From assembly GCF_003029735.1 (NCBI RefSeq), contig NZ_KZ686269.1, positions 1,240,001 to 1,304,000 on the forward strand: 64,000 nt of DNA, written 5' to 3'. Position numbers and translations under genes: made by a program. The DNA comes from Pedobacter yulinensis. GTDB taxonomy: Bacteria; Bacteroidota; Bacteroidia; Sphingobacteriales; Sphingobacteriaceae. Positions 35,214-44,982 of this stretch are shown piece by piece. The first letter of the stretch is position 1. Every line of letters begins with the position of its first letter. Under the pieces are notes generated by a model. That model had not been told where the DNA came from. It saw only the letters and a list, made by a program, of their open reading frames with translations, and made no database searches.

Positions 35214-37946
35214 TTAGTGAACCGGTTCGATTTTAAAACCAGCCGATTTCACTGCCGATTCAATTTCTGCTGCACTCGCGTCAGAACCTTCTACCTGAAG
35301 TATCTTTTCAGGATTGTCTGTATCTACACGCCACTTGCCTTCTCCGGCAACCTTGTTCAGCGCAGGCGTTACGCCGGCCACACAGCCGCCGCAATTGATA
35401 TTTGTTTTGAAGGTCAGTGACCCCTTGTTTGTTGTTGTTTCCATATGATCTGTATTTTGTTCAATTAACAATTTTACTTTTTCATGGCCGGCTACTTCCT
35501 CTACATTGGCCGGATTGGCCTGCCCATGAGCGCTCTTCATTTTTAACCTCAGGCTGTTGGCAACCACGCTTACGCTGCTCAAGGCCATGGCTGCGCCTGC
35601 AACCATCGGGCTCAGGAGGAAACCGTTCAGCGGGTAAAGAATCCCCGCGGCAAGCGGGATACCGATCAGGTTGTAAATAAAAGCCCAGAACAGGTTCTGC
35701 CTGATGGTCTTGATGGTTTCCCTGGACAGCTGTATGGCTTCAGGCACCTTGCCCAGGTCTGAAGAAATGATGGTCATTTTGGCTATATCGATAGCTACAT
35801 CACTCCCTTTACCCATAGCAATGCTAACATCTGCCTGCGCCAGTGCCGGGCTGTCATTAATACCATCGCCGACCATAGCTACTTTCTTGCCCGCTTGCTG
35901 AAGCCGGGAAATGAAGTCTGCCTTTTCATTCGGCAGCACACCGGCAACAACCTCAGCATTGGCCAGACCGACCTGCGCTGCAATGGCCCGGGCTGTTGGC
36001 TCCTGGTCGCCGGTAAGCATATAGACCTGCATGCCCAATTCTTTCATCGTGGCAATGGCAGCCGCCGACCCGGCTTTAACCTGGTCTGAGATTGCAAAAA
36101 TGGCCAGTACATGCGCTGCGTCTGCAAACCAGACCACCGTTTTTTCCTGCGCCTGCCATTTTTTGGCCTGCTGCAGCAAGTCTGGACGCAAGTTGATTTG
36201 CCGGCGCGATAGCATGTCCTTACTGCCGGCAAAGTAGGTTTTGTCTGTTACCAGACCCGAAACACCTTCGCCGGTATGGCTTTGAAAACCGGATACCGGT
36301 ACTGATGTGATTCCCTGCAGGTGGCTGACCACCGCCCCCGCCAACGGATGTTCTGATGCCTGTTCAAGCCCCTTCAACACGCCTTTTATGTCTGCTGAAG
36401 GATCAAGCCACCATTCGTTTGTAACCCGGGGTTTCCCTTCGGTGATGGTACCCGTTTTGTCCAGAACAATGGTATCAATCTGCCTGGCAAGTTCAAGGCT
36501 TTCTGCGTTCCGGATTAAAATTCCCTGCTCCGCACCCTTGCCCACCCCTACCATGACAGCAGTAGGTGTTGCCAGGCCAAGTGCACACGGACAGGCAATA
36601 ACCAGGACCGTAACAAAAGCCAGCAATCCGCGGGTGAGGCCATCTTCACCTCCCCATACGTACCATGTGAGAAATGAAATGACCGCTGTTTCCAGGACAA
36701 CCGGCACAAAAACGGCCGCAATGCGGTCTACCAGTTTTTGAACAGGTGCTTTGCTGCCCTGGGCATCCTGGACCGTCCGGATAATCTGGGCGAGCAGACT
36801 TTCTCCCGCAGCCTTGCTTGCCCGCAGGCGAAAACTGCCTTTTTGATTCAGGGTACCAGCGTATGCGGTATCGCCGGTCTGTTTCAATACCGGCACAGGC
36901 TCGCCAGATAGCATACTTTCGTCTACGTATGAAGCGCCTGATTCCAGCACCCCGTCAACGGCGATCTTTTCCCCTGGCCGAACCAGAACGGTATCGCCGG
37001 GTTTCACGTTTGCAATTTCAACCTGTGTTTCTTCGCCAGAGGGAGCGATCAGGTTAACAAACTTCGGTTGCATACCGATAAGCTTTTTTATGGCCGACGA
37101 GGTGTTGCCTTTTGCCCGTTCTTCGAGCAGCTTGCCAAGCAATATAAAGGCTATGACAACGCCGGCAGCCTCGAAATATACATGCCCGTGCAGTCCGTGT
37201 GCATGCCATACCTCCGGAAACAGGGTGTTAAAGACACTGAATCCGTATGCCACGCCTGTACTTAGGGCCACAAGCGTATCCATGTTCGCAGAGCCATGCC
37301 GGGCCTGCTTCCAGGCATTGACGAAAAAATCTTTTCCCACCCAAAGTACAATGGGGCTTGCAAGCGCCCACATGATGTAGTTGGCATAAGGCATGTCCAT
37401 AAAAAACATACCAATAGCTGCCAGGGGCACAGAAAGCGCAATGGCCAGCCAGGCTTTGCGCCTGAGCAACACCAGGCTTTGGTGCCTGACAGCTTCGAGT
37501 GACGATGTGCCATCCGCTTCGTCAGCAAACAGGTCGTACCCTATAGCCTGCAGTGTTTGCCTGAAGGCGGCCGGGCCGGTCTCATCAGCCAGGTATTCAA
37601 TCTGCACGGTGGCTGCCGCATAATTCACAGTTGCATTGACCACACCGGGCTGCCTGGACAATAATGTCTGAACACTAACGGCGCACGAAGCGCAGGTCAT
37701 ACCCAGGACCGGAAAACTGCTTTTCAGAGCAGTCACGCCATAACCCAGGTCGCGCACCGTACGGACTACATCCTTCAGTGCCAGGCTAGTGTCCATCTGT
37801 ACAATCGCGCGCTGGTTATTCAGCTCGACCCGGCTGTCCTGAACACCCGTTAGGCCAGCCAGCCCTTTTTCTACAATATTTGCGCAATGCCCGCTTTCCA
37901 CTCCCTCCAGGGGCAGGATAACGGTCTGTTTAGGTTGCGTTTTCAT
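35214..37946 (-). CDS. copA: Copper-exporting P1B-type ATPase with N- and C-terminal HMA domains
   Basis: A 910-residue inner-membrane pump for Cu(I). A first HMA-like domain (about 8-70) has lost one metal-binding Cys (SGHCAN). A second (about 78-145) has an intact CxxC in MTCASC. The core shows the CPC transport motif (about 452-454), the phosphorylation site DKTGT (about 498) and GDGIND (about 695). A third HMA domain (about 845-910) with NCGGC is fused at the C-terminus, which is unusual. An in-frame ATG at 35444 could also give this 76-residue domain alone as a CopZ-like chaperone. The gene lies 77 bp after an HMA-AraC regulator on the same strand. Confidence 0.92.
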   Translation of the reverse strand: MKTQPKQTVILPLEGVESGHCANIVEKGLAGLTGVQDSRVELNNQRAIVQMDTSLALKDVVRTVRDLGYGVTALKSSFPVLGMTCASCAVSVQTLLSRQPGVVNATVNYAAATVQIEYLADETGPAAFRQTLQAIGYDLFADEADGTSSLEAVRHQSLVLLRRKAWLAIALSVPLAAIGMFFMDMPYANYIMWALASPIVLWVGKDFFVNAWKQARHGSANMDTLVALSTGVAYGFSVFNTLFPEVWHAHGLHGHVYFEAAGVVIAFILLGKLLEERAKGNTSSAIKKLIGMQPKFVNLIAPSGEETQVEIANVKPGDTVLVRPGEKIAVDGVLESGASYVDESMLSGEPVPVLKQTGDTAYAGTLNQKGSFRLRASKAAGESLLAQIIRTVQDAQGSKAPVQKLVDRIAAVFVPVVLETAVISFLTWYVWGGEDGLTRGLLAFVTVLVIACPCALGLATPTAVMVGVGKGAEQGILIRNAESLELARQIDTIVLDKTGTITEGKPRVTNEWWLDPSADIKGVLKGLEQASEHPLAGAVVSHLQGITSVPVSGFQSHTGEGVSGLVTDKTYFAGSKDMLSRRQINLRPDLLQQAKKWQAQEKTVVWFADAAHVLAIFAISDQVKAGSAAAIATMKELGMQVYMLTGDQEPTARAIAAQVGLANAEVVAGVLPNEKADFISRLQQAGKKVAMVGDGINDSPALAQADVSIAMGKGSDVAIDIAKMTIISSDLGKVPEAIQLSRETIKTIRQNLFWAFIYNLIGIPLAAGILYPLNGFLLSPMVAGAAMALSSVSVVANSLRLKMKSAHGQANPANVEEVAGHEKVKLLIEQNTDHMETTTNKGSLTFKTNINCGGCVAGVTPALNKVAGEGKWRVDTDNPEKILQVEGSDASAAEIESAVKSAGFKIEPVH

Positions 37947-37951
37947 ATCTT

Positions 37952-37969
37952 ATTTGTTATACAACAAAT
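37952..37969. promoter_or_regulatory. Perfect inverted repeat before copA, candidate operator
   Basis: ATTTGTT-ATAC-AACAAAT, a 7-bp perfect dyad 5 bp upstream of the copA ATG, in the 77-bp gap after the regulator gene. A good candidate binding site for the HMA-AraC protein encoded next door; alternatively a short hairpin at the ribosome landing site. Confidence 0.5.
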
Positions 37970-38023
37970 TTCGGTAAAGCCGGAGCCGCGCTTGTTATGG
38001 TTTTGTGCAGAAATTTTGTGATT

Positions 38024-38584
38024 TTATACATCGTTCAGCGATTTACGCTTTTGGCCTTTGATCTTCTTAAAATGGCTTGGCGTAAGACCGGTCACTTTCT
38101 TAAACTGGCTGCTGAGGTAAGCGACACTTGAATAATTCAGCCGGTAGGCAATCTCGCTGAGTGAGAGTTCATCATAAACGAGCAGTTCTTTTACCTTCTC
38201 GATCTTGTGGGCAATGTAAAACTTTTCGATCGTGATGCCCTCAACGGTCGAGAAAAGCGAACTGAGCACATGGTAATCTTTGCCAACGCGGGAAGACAGG
38301 TAGTCGGAAAGATTTTGCTGCAGTTCCCCATGCTGCTTTTGAACAAGATCAATGATCAGCGTTTTAACCTGCTCAATGAGGCGGCTTGTTTTGTCGCCGA
38401 TTAGTTCAAATCCGAGTGCGGTAAGTCGCCGTTCCAGTTCTTCCTTTTCGGTGGCTGTCAGGTCGGTCGCAGTCTCTGCCTCGCCGAGCTGCATGTGCAG
38501 CACAGGATGGCCCAGCTCACTGAATACAGCCTGAACCGCGAGCTTACACCGGTCGCAAACCATATTTTTGATGTAAAGCTTCAT
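38024..38584 (-). CDS. AraC-family regulator with an HMA-like metal-sensing N-terminus
   Basis: A 186-residue protein. The first ~65 residues have the length and pattern of an HMA (ferredoxin-like) domain, with MVCDRC supplying a CxxC metal site at residues 10-13. The C-terminal ~85 residues are an AraC/XylS DNA-binding domain: LSLSEIAYRLNYSSVAYLSSQFKKVTGLTP is the second HTH. A coiled linker joins them. Position just upstream of copA suggests a Cu(I)-responsive activator or repressor of the pump. A -7 box TAACTTTG lies at 38613-38620. Confidence 0.85.
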   Translation of the reverse strand: MKLYIKNMVCDRCKLAVQAVFSELGHPVLHMQLGEAETATDLTATEKEELERRLTALGFELIGDKTSRLIEQVKTLIIDLVQKQHGELQQNLSDYLSSRVGKDYHVLSSLFSTVEGITIEKFYIAHKIEKVKELLVYDELSLSEIAYRLNYSSVAYLSSQFKKVTGLTPSHFKKIKGQKRKSLNDV

Positions 38585-38612
38585 ATTGAATCAGCTACGG
38601 TTATGTGCAGAC

Positions 38613-38620
38613 CAAAGTTA
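38613..38620 (-). promoter_or_regulatory. Putative -7 box of the HMA-AraC gene
   Basis: The minus strand reads TAACTTTG (TAnnTTTG), 28 bp upstream of the ATG. No TTTG at -33 is evident, which would fit activator dependence. Confidence 0.45.
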
Positions 38621-38739
38621 AGCCGGGCCCGCCGCGCTGCCTTACAGAATTTGAAGTTTTATTTGTACAATTTTATCCTGATTGTGTCCGAACAATTTGA
38701 CCGCAAGTTCGTTTTTGCTTAACTTATTATCCCCATCCC

Positions 38740-40998
38740 ATGAACTCAATCGTTGTAAAGAATGCGAATGGCAATAATTTAAAGAATGTCTCAGTCGCCA
38801 TTCCGAAAAACAAAATTACCGTTTTTACCGGGGTCTCCGGTTCCGGCAAATCATCGCTGGTTTTTGAAACGATCGGTGCAGAAGCGCAGCGCGAACTGAA
38901 TGACACGTATGACAGTTACATTCGCAACCGGCTGCCGCAGATGCCCCGGCCTGAAGTGGAAAGCATCAGCAACCTGAATGTGGCCATCATCATCAACCAG
39001 AAAAAGATCGGCGGAAACGCCCGGTCAACGCTCGGCACGGCTACAGATATTTACGCCTTGCTGCGCCTGCTGTTTTCGCGGTTCGGAAAACCTTTTATCG
39101 GTTACTCATCCCGGTTCTCGTTCAATAACCCCCAGGGCATGTGCCCCCGTTGCGAAGGCCTGGGAAAAATATCAGATATAGATACAGCAAAACTGTTTGA
39201 CCGGGAAAAATCGCTTAACGAAGGGGCGATCCTCTTTCCCACGTTCACCCCCGGGTCCTATCGCTGGTTGCGTTATGTGCGTTCAGGATATTTTGATAAC
39301 GATAAAAAACTGGAGGAATACAGCGATTCTGAGTGGGACATGCTGCTGCATGCAGCGCCGCACAAACCGCAGCATCCGGCAAACGACTGGGGCAAAACCG
39401 TGCTTTACGAGGGTGTACTGCCGCGTATCCGCCGTGGTTTTCTGAAAAAGGAGTCAAAAGAACTTGCCCGGTATTCTTCTGACATTAACCGGGTTGTCGT
39501 GCGACAAGTCTGCCCGGCCTGTAATGGGGCCCGGCTAAATGAAGATGTGCTGACCTGCCGCATTAAAGGGAAAAACATTGCAGACTGTTCTGCCATGCAG
39601 ATCGATCAGCTTCGTGACTTTATTGCCGGCATCAGTGACCGCAACATGCAGGGGGTTGTACGCTTGCTGATTTCCAAACTCGGCCACCTGCAGGACGTCG
39701 GTCTCTCCTACCTCAGTCTTGACCGGGAAACATCAACCCTTTCCGGTGGCGAATCGCAGCGCATCAAGATGGTCAAACACCTGGGCAGCAGCCTGACCAA
39801 CCTGGTTTACATATTTGATGAGCCAAGTACCGGCCTGCACCCGGCCGATGTGGACAGGCTGAACAGACAAATGAAACAGCTGCGCGATAAGGGCAACACC
39901 ATCCTGATTGTAGAACATGATCCCGATGTGATTGCCATCGCAGACCACATTATAGATATGGGGCCGGGCGCGGGCAGGCTTGGCGGCAAAATCGTCTTTG
40001 ATGGTTCCCTAAACGGCCTCAGACGGTCTAAAGGGCAGACCGGACAATATTTCAGGCAGGAAAGAAAGCTTAATACCCAGCCTGTCGCGGCAACCGGGTA
40101 TGTGGAGATCAGCCACGCAAACGACCACAACCTGAAAAACGTCAGTGTCCGCATTGCTACAGGCATTTTAACGGTAGTAACAGGCGTTGCTGGGTCTGGT
40201 AAAAGCAGCCTGATCAATCATGCCCTGTCCAGGCAGCTTCCAGCACTGCGCGTCATTGACCAGCAGCCGCTTCGCGGATCGCGAAGGTCGCACCTCGCCT
40301 CCTATTCGGGGATTTTCGACGAGATCAGGACACTGTTCGCTGCGGCCAACCAGGTATCCCCGGCCCTTTTCAGCAGAAATTCTGAAGGTGCCTGTCCCGA
40401 ATGCAAGGGACTGGGTAAGCAGGTCCTCGACCTGGCCTTCATGGATGATGTGGTCGAAACCTGCGAAGTTTGCCAGGGAAGCGGCTACAAAGATGCGGTG
40501 CTGGGATATCAGTACAAGGGCAGGAACATTGCCGAAGTAATGGAAATGGACGTAAGCGAGGCACTTGCTTTTTTTAAAGAACAGCCAATGGCTGCTGTTT
40601 TGCGCAAACTGGAACATACCGGTTTAGGTTATATGAGCCTTGGACAGTCGCTCGACACTTTTTCAGGCGGCGAACGCCAGCGCCTCAAGCTGGCCATCGA
40701 AATGGACCAAGATTCCGGATTTTTCGTTTTTGACGAGCCCACCACCGGCCTCCACCCCGCTGATATTGATAAGCTGATGATCATATTCAGGGAACTTATT
40801 GACCGGGGCAATTCTGTGCTGCTGATTGAACACAATTTAGATGTGATACGCCAGGCTGACTGGATCATTGACATGGGTCCCGGCGCCGGCACCCTGGGCG
40901 GAGAGATTGTGTTCGAGGGCACACCGGAGGAACTCTGCAAGCACGAAGGATCGCTCACGGGCAGGCACTTGCGGCGATTTGTACAGGCGGCTTATTAG
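38740..40998 (+). CDS. UvrA-like ABC ATPase, short form
   Basis: A 752-residue twin-ATPase of the UvrA family, compared with about 940 residues for housekeeping UvrA. Walker A motifs are GVSGSGKSS (about 31-39) and GVAGSGKSS (about 482), and ABC signatures are LSGGESQR (about 334) and FSGGERQR (about 641). Zinc-finger CxxC pairs occur as CPRCEG, CPACNG, CPECKG and CEVCQG. The missing length is consistent with loss of the UvrB-binding/insertion domain, as in UvrA2/DrrC-like proteins linked to DNA-binding drug resistance rather than core repair. It stands alone, with its own transcript. Confidence 0.88.
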   Translation: MNSIVVKNANGNNLKNVSVAIPKNKITVFTGVSGSGKSSLVFETIGAEAQRELNDTYDSYIRNRLPQMPRPEVESISNLNVAIIINQKKIGGNARSTLGTATDIYALLRLLFSRFGKPFIGYSSRFSFNNPQGMCPRCEGLGKISDIDTAKLFDREKSLNEGAILFPTFTPGSYRWLRYVRSGYFDNDKKLEEYSDSEWDMLLHAAPHKPQHPANDWGKTVLYEGVLPRIRRGFLKKESKELARYSSDINRVVVRQVCPACNGARLNEDVLTCRIKGKNIADCSAMQIDQLRDFIAGISDRNMQGVVRLLISKLGHLQDVGLSYLSLDRETSTLSGGESQRIKMVKHLGSSLTNLVYIFDEPSTGLHPADVDRLNRQMKQLRDKGNTILIVEHDPDVIAIADHIIDMGPGAGRLGGKIVFDGSLNGLRRSKGQTGQYFRQERKLNTQPVAATGYVEISHANDHNLKNVSVRIATGILTVVTGVAGSGKSSLINHALSRQLPALRVIDQQPLRGSRRSHLASYSGIFDEIRTLFAAANQVSPALFSRNSEGACPECKGLGKQVLDLAFMDDVVETCEVCQGSGYKDAVLGYQYKGRNIAEVMEMDVSEALAFFKEQPMAAVLRKLEHTGLGYMSLGQSLDTFSGGERQRLKLAIEMDQDSGFFVFDEPTTGLHPADIDKLMIIFRELIDRGNSVLLIEHNLDVIRQADWIIDMGPGAGTLGGEIVFEGTPEELCKHEGSLTGRHLRRFVQAAY

Positions 40999-41397
40999 CA
41001 AAGGATCTGCTATGGAAACGGTTGTAGTCGATTTGCTTCAGCTTCTTGTCAGACTGGCAGTTTACTTTAGCCGGCATTTGTAAAGTCAGGAACATGCCAG
41101 GACCGGTGTCAGCAAATTGAAAACATTTCATTCCGGTGACTGTGCTTTCCAACACATTGTATATGTGTGCTAAAGGCATTTTCATTTCTATCAAAACAGT
41201 CTTTGAGCCCTCGTGTTATAACAAGGAACGATGCAGGAATAAAGCGGCAGGAGCGGTTTATGGAATAATTTTTGATGTAAGCTAAAATTACAAATATAAG
41301 ATGCAAACCCCTACGTTTTCAACAAATTATCTTTCAGAATACCACGAGAAACCGTAACTTTGCACGTTCATAATTTTAAGGAGCACGCACGTAATAA
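40999..41397. other. Intergenic region before rpoD
   Basis: About 400 bp with no convincing coding frame or RNA gene. It holds the rpoD promoter near its 3' end. No terminator hairpin with T-tract was seen after the UvrA-like gene. Confidence 0.5.
41332..41362 (+). promoter_or_regulatory. Promoter of rpoD
   Basis: TAACTTTG at 41355-41362 matches the Bacteroidota -7 box exactly, with TTTC at 41332-41335, 19 bp upstream, as a near-match to the TTTG -33 box. The start codon is 35 bp downstream. Confidence 0.65.
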
Positions 41398-42258
41398 ATG
41401 AGACAACTCAAGATAACGCAATCTATCACCAACCGTGAAAGTCAGTCTTTGGATAAATACCTTCACGAAATCGGCAAGGTAGATTTGATTACAGCCGAAG
41501 AAGAAGTTATTCTGGCAAGAAAGATCAGGGAGGGTGACCAGGCTGCTTTAGAACGTTTAACAAAGACCAACCTCCGGTTCGTCGTATCGGTGGCAAAACA
41601 ATATCAGAATCAAGGGCTTACACTTGGAGACCTGATCAACGAAGGAAATCTCGGTCTGATCAAGGCTGCCAAACGTTTTGACGAAACAAAAGGTTTCAAG
41701 TTCATTTCTTATGCTGTTTGGTGGATTCGCCAGTCTATTCTTCAGGCTATTGCAGAACAAAGCCGTATTGTAAGGCTTCCATTGAACCAGGTCGGATCTT
41801 TAAGCAAGATCAGCAAAGCCTTTTCAAAGCTCGAACAGGAGTATGAGCGGGAGCCTTCACCTGAAGAACTGGCAGATATCCTGGAAACTACTGTCGACAA
41901 AATTTCCGATACGCTCAGCAACTCCGGCCGCCATGTGTCTATGGATGCCCCTTTTGTACAGGGCGAGGAAAACACACTGCTCGACGTTCTTGAAAACCAC
42001 GAGCCGAACACCGATAGTTCGCTGATCAATGAGTCGCTCTCTGAAGAGATCAAACGTTCTCTTTCTACGCTTACAGAGCGCGAACGCGAAATTATCGTTT
42101 TGTTCTTTGGCCTGGGTTCGAACCACCCACTGTCCCTGGAGGAGATTGGCGAGAAATTTAACCTGACACGCGAGCGTGTGCGTCAGATCAAAGACAAAGC
42201 ACTTCAGCGGCTGCGTCATACCTCACGAAGCAAGATCCTAAAATCATACCTTGGTTAA
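41398..42258 (+). CDS. rpoD: Primary RNA polymerase sigma factor (RpoD/SigA, Bacteroidota type)
   Basis: A 286-residue sigma-70 with short region 1, as in all Bacteroidota. Region 1.2 ([14 protein letters not shown], about 19-32) is followed by region 2 with [20 protein letters not shown] and [14 protein letters not shown] (about 77-115), region 3, and region 4 with [15 protein letters not shown] (about 260-275). It recognises the unusual TTTG/TAnnTTTG promoters seen throughout this window. A terminator follows at 42291. Confidence 0.97.
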   Translation: MRQLKITQSITNRESQSLDKYLHEIGKVDLITAEEEVILARKIREGDQAALERLTKTNLRFVVSVAKQYQNQGLTLGDLINEGNLGLIKAAKRFDETKGFKFISYAVWWIRQSILQAIAEQSRIVRLPLNQVGSLSKISKAFSKLEQEYEREPSPEELADILETTVDKISDTLSNSGRHVSMDAPFVQGEENTLLDVLENHEPNTDSSLINESLSEEIKRSLSTLTEREREIIVLFFGLGSNHPLSLEEIGEKFNLTRERVRQIKDKALQRLRHTSRSKILKSYLG

Positions 42259-42290
42259 ATTTTTAGCCACTCGGGAAAAATCATACAGAA

Positions 42291-42317
42291 AGATCGGCCA
42301 CTAAGCCGATCTTTTTT
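42291..42317 (+). terminator. Terminator of rpoD
   Basis: A perfect 8-bp stem AGATCGGC/GCCGATCT with a 6-nt loop is followed by six T. The T-tract runs directly into the next promoter box. Confidence 0.9.
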
Positions 42318-42324
42318 ATTTTTG
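42317..42324 (+). promoter_or_regulatory. Putative -7 box of gapdh overlapping the rpoD terminator
   Basis: TATTTTTG (TAnnTTTG) starts in the terminator T-tract; the hairpin occupies the -33 position. The ATG is 35 bp downstream. Confidence 0.45.
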
Positions 42325-42358
42325 GGCACTTATTATTTCAACCAAATAAAAAAACTGT

Positions 42359-43804
42359 ATGAGCAACAATTACCAGGCTGAATTTCAGCATTGGATTGAT
42401 AGGGAGCGGTGCGCCGTTTCCCTGATCAACCTGGTTGGCACGCTGTGGTTTGAACGTTCTGTCGAACTCGTGCTTTTCCGCAAACCGCTATTTGATATCG
42501 GCAGCAGCGAAATCCTTGCACACCACCAGTATGCAAGCGAAGTGAGCGGCAGGTCAATCTCCGTGTATGATACCCTTGAAATTGCCGAAACACTGACCTC
42601 CTGCAACCTTGCGCCTTCCCGCATTGACCTGGGCCGCCTCTGCGCCGAATGGCAGGATGAACACAGCCGCTTTCCTGCTGTAAGGGACTTTCTCGGTGTC
42701 AGGTTAAAAGACCACATAGGCAGGGAAAAACGCAACCTTCAGCCGAAAGACGTGGTGCTATATGGTTTCGGGCGCATTGGCCGGCTGGCGGCCAGGGAGC
42801 TGATCAGGCAAACCGGTAAGGGCGAACAGTTGCGACTGCGCGCTATTGTGACCCGCTCCTGCAGTGAAAAGGAACTGATCAAACGTGCCGAACTCTTTCG
42901 TACCGATTCGGTCCATGGCCCCTTTCAGGGGACAGTTAAAATTGATGTACCCCGGCAGGCGCTCATCATTAACGGACAAGCCATCTTCTTCATTGCTGCT
43001 CCAGCCCCGGAAGATGTCGATTATACGCAGTACGGCATTAGCGATGCATTGCTGATCGACAATACAGGCGTTTTTCGCGACCGCACCGGACTGAGCCGTC
43101 ACCTGGCGGCGAAGGGGATTGCTCAGGTGCTGCTGACCGCGCCGGCTAAAGGTGATGTACCGAATATTGTATGTGGAATCAATGATGCCGGCTATCCTGG
43201 TCCTGAATCGGTGTTTTCAGCTGCCTCCTGCACCACCAATGCCATTGTGCCCGTATTGCAGGTTATTCACAATCATGTCAGTATCAGAAAAGGCCATATC
43301 GAAACCGTACATGCCTACACGAATGACCAGAACCTGCTTGATAACTACCATCCAAAATACAGGCGTGGCCGGTCTGCAGCACTCAACCTGGTGATCACTG
43401 AAACCGGCGCAGATAAGGCAGTAGCACAGGTACTGCCAGAGCTTGCCGGGAAACTGACCGGTAACGCCGTTCGGGTGCCAACGCCCAACGGCTCGCTCGC
43501 TATCCTGAACCTGACGCTTGCAAAAGCCGTAAGCCTGGAAGAGGTAGGCACGCTGTTGCGCAGCGCTTCCCTGTTCGGCCCCCTGTCTGAGCAGATCGAG
43601 TATTCGGTATCCAATGAAGTGGTCAGCAGTGATAGTATCGGGAACAGCCATCCGGCGGTTGTTGATGGCCCGGCTACCATCATTTCGCAGGATGGCAAGT
43701 CGCTTATCCTGTATGTCTGGTACGACAATGAATACGGATATACCCGCCAGGTCATCAGACTGGCCAAAAAGCTGGCCGGCGTGGTTCGCCTTACGTATTA
43801 TTAA
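42359..43804 (+). CDS. gap: Glyceraldehyde-3-phosphate dehydrogenase, long form
   Basis: A 481-residue NAD(P)-dependent enzyme of glycolysis/gluconeogenesis; about 150 residues longer than the usual 330-340. The first ~125 residues are an extra helical domain found in a Bacteroidota GAPDH subgroup. The NAD-binding motif YGFGRIGR is at about 134-141, the catalytic Cys at about 291 in SAASCTTNA, and the C-terminal WYDNEYGYTRQV is conserved. The role in central carbon metabolism is sure; direction (glycolytic versus gluconeogenic) is not evident. Confidence 0.92.
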   Translation: MSNNYQAEFQHWIDRERCAVSLINLVGTLWFERSVELVLFRKPLFDIGSSEILAHHQYASEVSGRSISVYDTLEIAETLTSCNLAPSRIDLGRLCAEWQDEHSRFPAVRDFLGVRLKDHIGREKRNLQPKDVVLYGFGRIGRLAARELIRQTGKGEQLRLRAIVTRSCSEKELIKRAELFRTDSVHGPFQGTVKIDVPRQALIINGQAIFFIAAPAPEDVDYTQYGISDALLIDNTGVFRDRTGLSRHLAAKGIAQVLLTAPAKGDVPNIVCGINDAGYPGPESVFSAASCTTNAIVPVLQVIHNHVSIRKGHIETVHAYTNDQNLLDNYHPKYRRGRSAALNLVITETGADKAVAQVLPELAGKLTGNAVRVPTPNGSLAILNLTLAKAVSLEEVGTLLRSASLFGPLSEQIEYSVSNEVVSSDSIGNSHPAVVDGPATIISQDGKSLILYVWYDNEYGYTRQVIRLAKKLAGVVRLTYY

Positions 43805-43822
43805 TGTAGCTATTTTACCAGG

Positions 43823-43846
43823 GTCCGGCCGCAGTGCCGGACTTTT
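43823..43846 (+). terminator. Terminator of the GAPDH gene
   Basis: A perfect 7-bp stem GTCCGGC/GCCGGAC with a 6-nt loop is followed by TTTT. Confidence 0.75.
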
Positions 43847-43865
43847 CTTGTTATATTCGTTTGCA

Positions 43866-44177
43866 ATGCAGCGGTATTTCCAGGTCAGTCTATTTTTGTA
43901 TGCGCGGTTATGGCCGCTCAATGCCGTGTTCAGCCTGGCCGGTCTGTTTTTCATCGTTGCCTCCAAAAACCTGGCGGCTGCATACATTTTGCTTCCCTTT
44001 GTAAAGGCAGGCGGTTATGCCGGCAGTTTGGCATTGCATTACGTCAGGGCTTCCCGAACACACCTGTTTTACAGGAACATGGGTTTCAGCATGCGCAGCC
44101 TTTTCGCAGGCAGCCTGGGGATCGATCTCTGCATTTTTTTGGTACTCGCAATCCTGGCCATTTTATGCAGACGCTGA
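43866..44177 (+). CDS. Small membrane protein next to an ABC ATPase
   Basis: A 103-residue protein with about three hydrophobic segments (residues 6-30, 36-55, 78-100). The start at 43866 is used because it is the first ATG after the GAPDH terminator. Its 3' end overlaps the ATPase gene by 13 bp, so it may be the membrane partner of that protein, but it is far smaller than a normal permease. No family recognised. Confidence 0.6.
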   Translation: MQRYFQVSLFLYARLWPLNAVFSLAGLFFIVASKNLAAAYILLPFVKAGGYAGSLALHYVRASRTHLFYRNMGFSMRSLFAGSLGIDLCIFLVLAILAILCRR

Positions 44178-44857
44178 CTGCCGACAGCATTACCAAAAGT
44201 TTCGGTTCCCGGCAAGTGCTGAATGGTGTTTACCTGAGCTGCCAGACCGGCAGGGTAACCGGATTGCTGGGGCGCAACGGCTCTGGAAAATCGACTTTGC
44301 TGAAGATCGTGTATGGTATAGAGCCGGCATCGTTTCAGCATGTGAGAATAAATGGCCGACACTATAACCGCCCGTACCGGAGCGGCCTTTTACACCTGTT
44401 AAGCCAAAACTATGAAATACCCGCACAGCTGCATACCGGCAGCTTTATCGGCATTAGCTGTTTCAAATACCGCGAAGTGCTGAGCGCCCTGCCGTTCGTT
44501 AAAGACAGGCTGAATATGGGAATACATACCTTATCGGGCGGCGAGCGGCGCTTTTTATTTGTGCTGGCTGCGATCTATTCAGATGCCCCTTTTGTACTGC
44601 TCGATGAGCCCTTCGCCAACCTGTCGCCCCTGCTCGCCGAAGAAGCTATGCAGCATATCAAGGCCATGAAAGCACACAAGGCCTTTGTCCTGACCGACCA
44701 CCGGTATGCGCAGCTGATCAGCTGCAGCGATGACCTCATTCTGCTGCACAACAACAGCAACTACACGATCCGTGCACCCGAAGAACTGGTTCGCTACGGC
44801 TACCTGCCCCAGGGAGCATTCATTCCCGAAAGCGAGAGCTTCCCATCACCTCTCTGA
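44165..44857 (+). CDS. ABC transporter ATP-binding protein
   Basis: A 230-residue ATPase with complete motifs: Walker A LLGRNGSGKST (about 34-44), signature LSGGERR (about 126), Walker B FVLLDEP (about 142-148), and an H-loop His in VLTDHRY. No substrate-binding protein or standard permease is nearby; only the 103-residue membrane protein overlaps it. Substrate unknown. The ATG at 44165 is chosen because the ATPase homology starts there. Confidence 0.85.
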   Translation: MQTLTADSITKSFGSRQVLNGVYLSCQTGRVTGLLGRNGSGKSTLLKIVYGIEPASFQHVRINGRHYNRPYRSGLLHLLSQNYEIPAQLHTGSFIGISCFKYREVLSALPFVKDRLNMGIHTLSGGERRFLFVLAAIYSDAPFVLLDEPFANLSPLLAEEAMQHIKAMKAHKAFVLTDHRYAQLISCSDDLILLHNNSNYTIRAPEELVRYGYLPQGAFIPESESFPSPL

Positions 44858-44982
44858 AAGTCAGGACTAGATTGTAAAACAAGTAGTTACAACACGTTAA
44901 AGGCCGGCCGGCATACGCAAACCATTCTGAGCGTAAATTTCTCTCTTTTTTCGTATTATTGACCCTCGTTTTTCCAGGCAAA

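Noticed and set aside
43910-44164. N-terminal extension of the ABC ATPase
   Set aside because: It overlaps the small membrane protein gene in another frame and has no ABC sequence; the ATPase starts at 44165.
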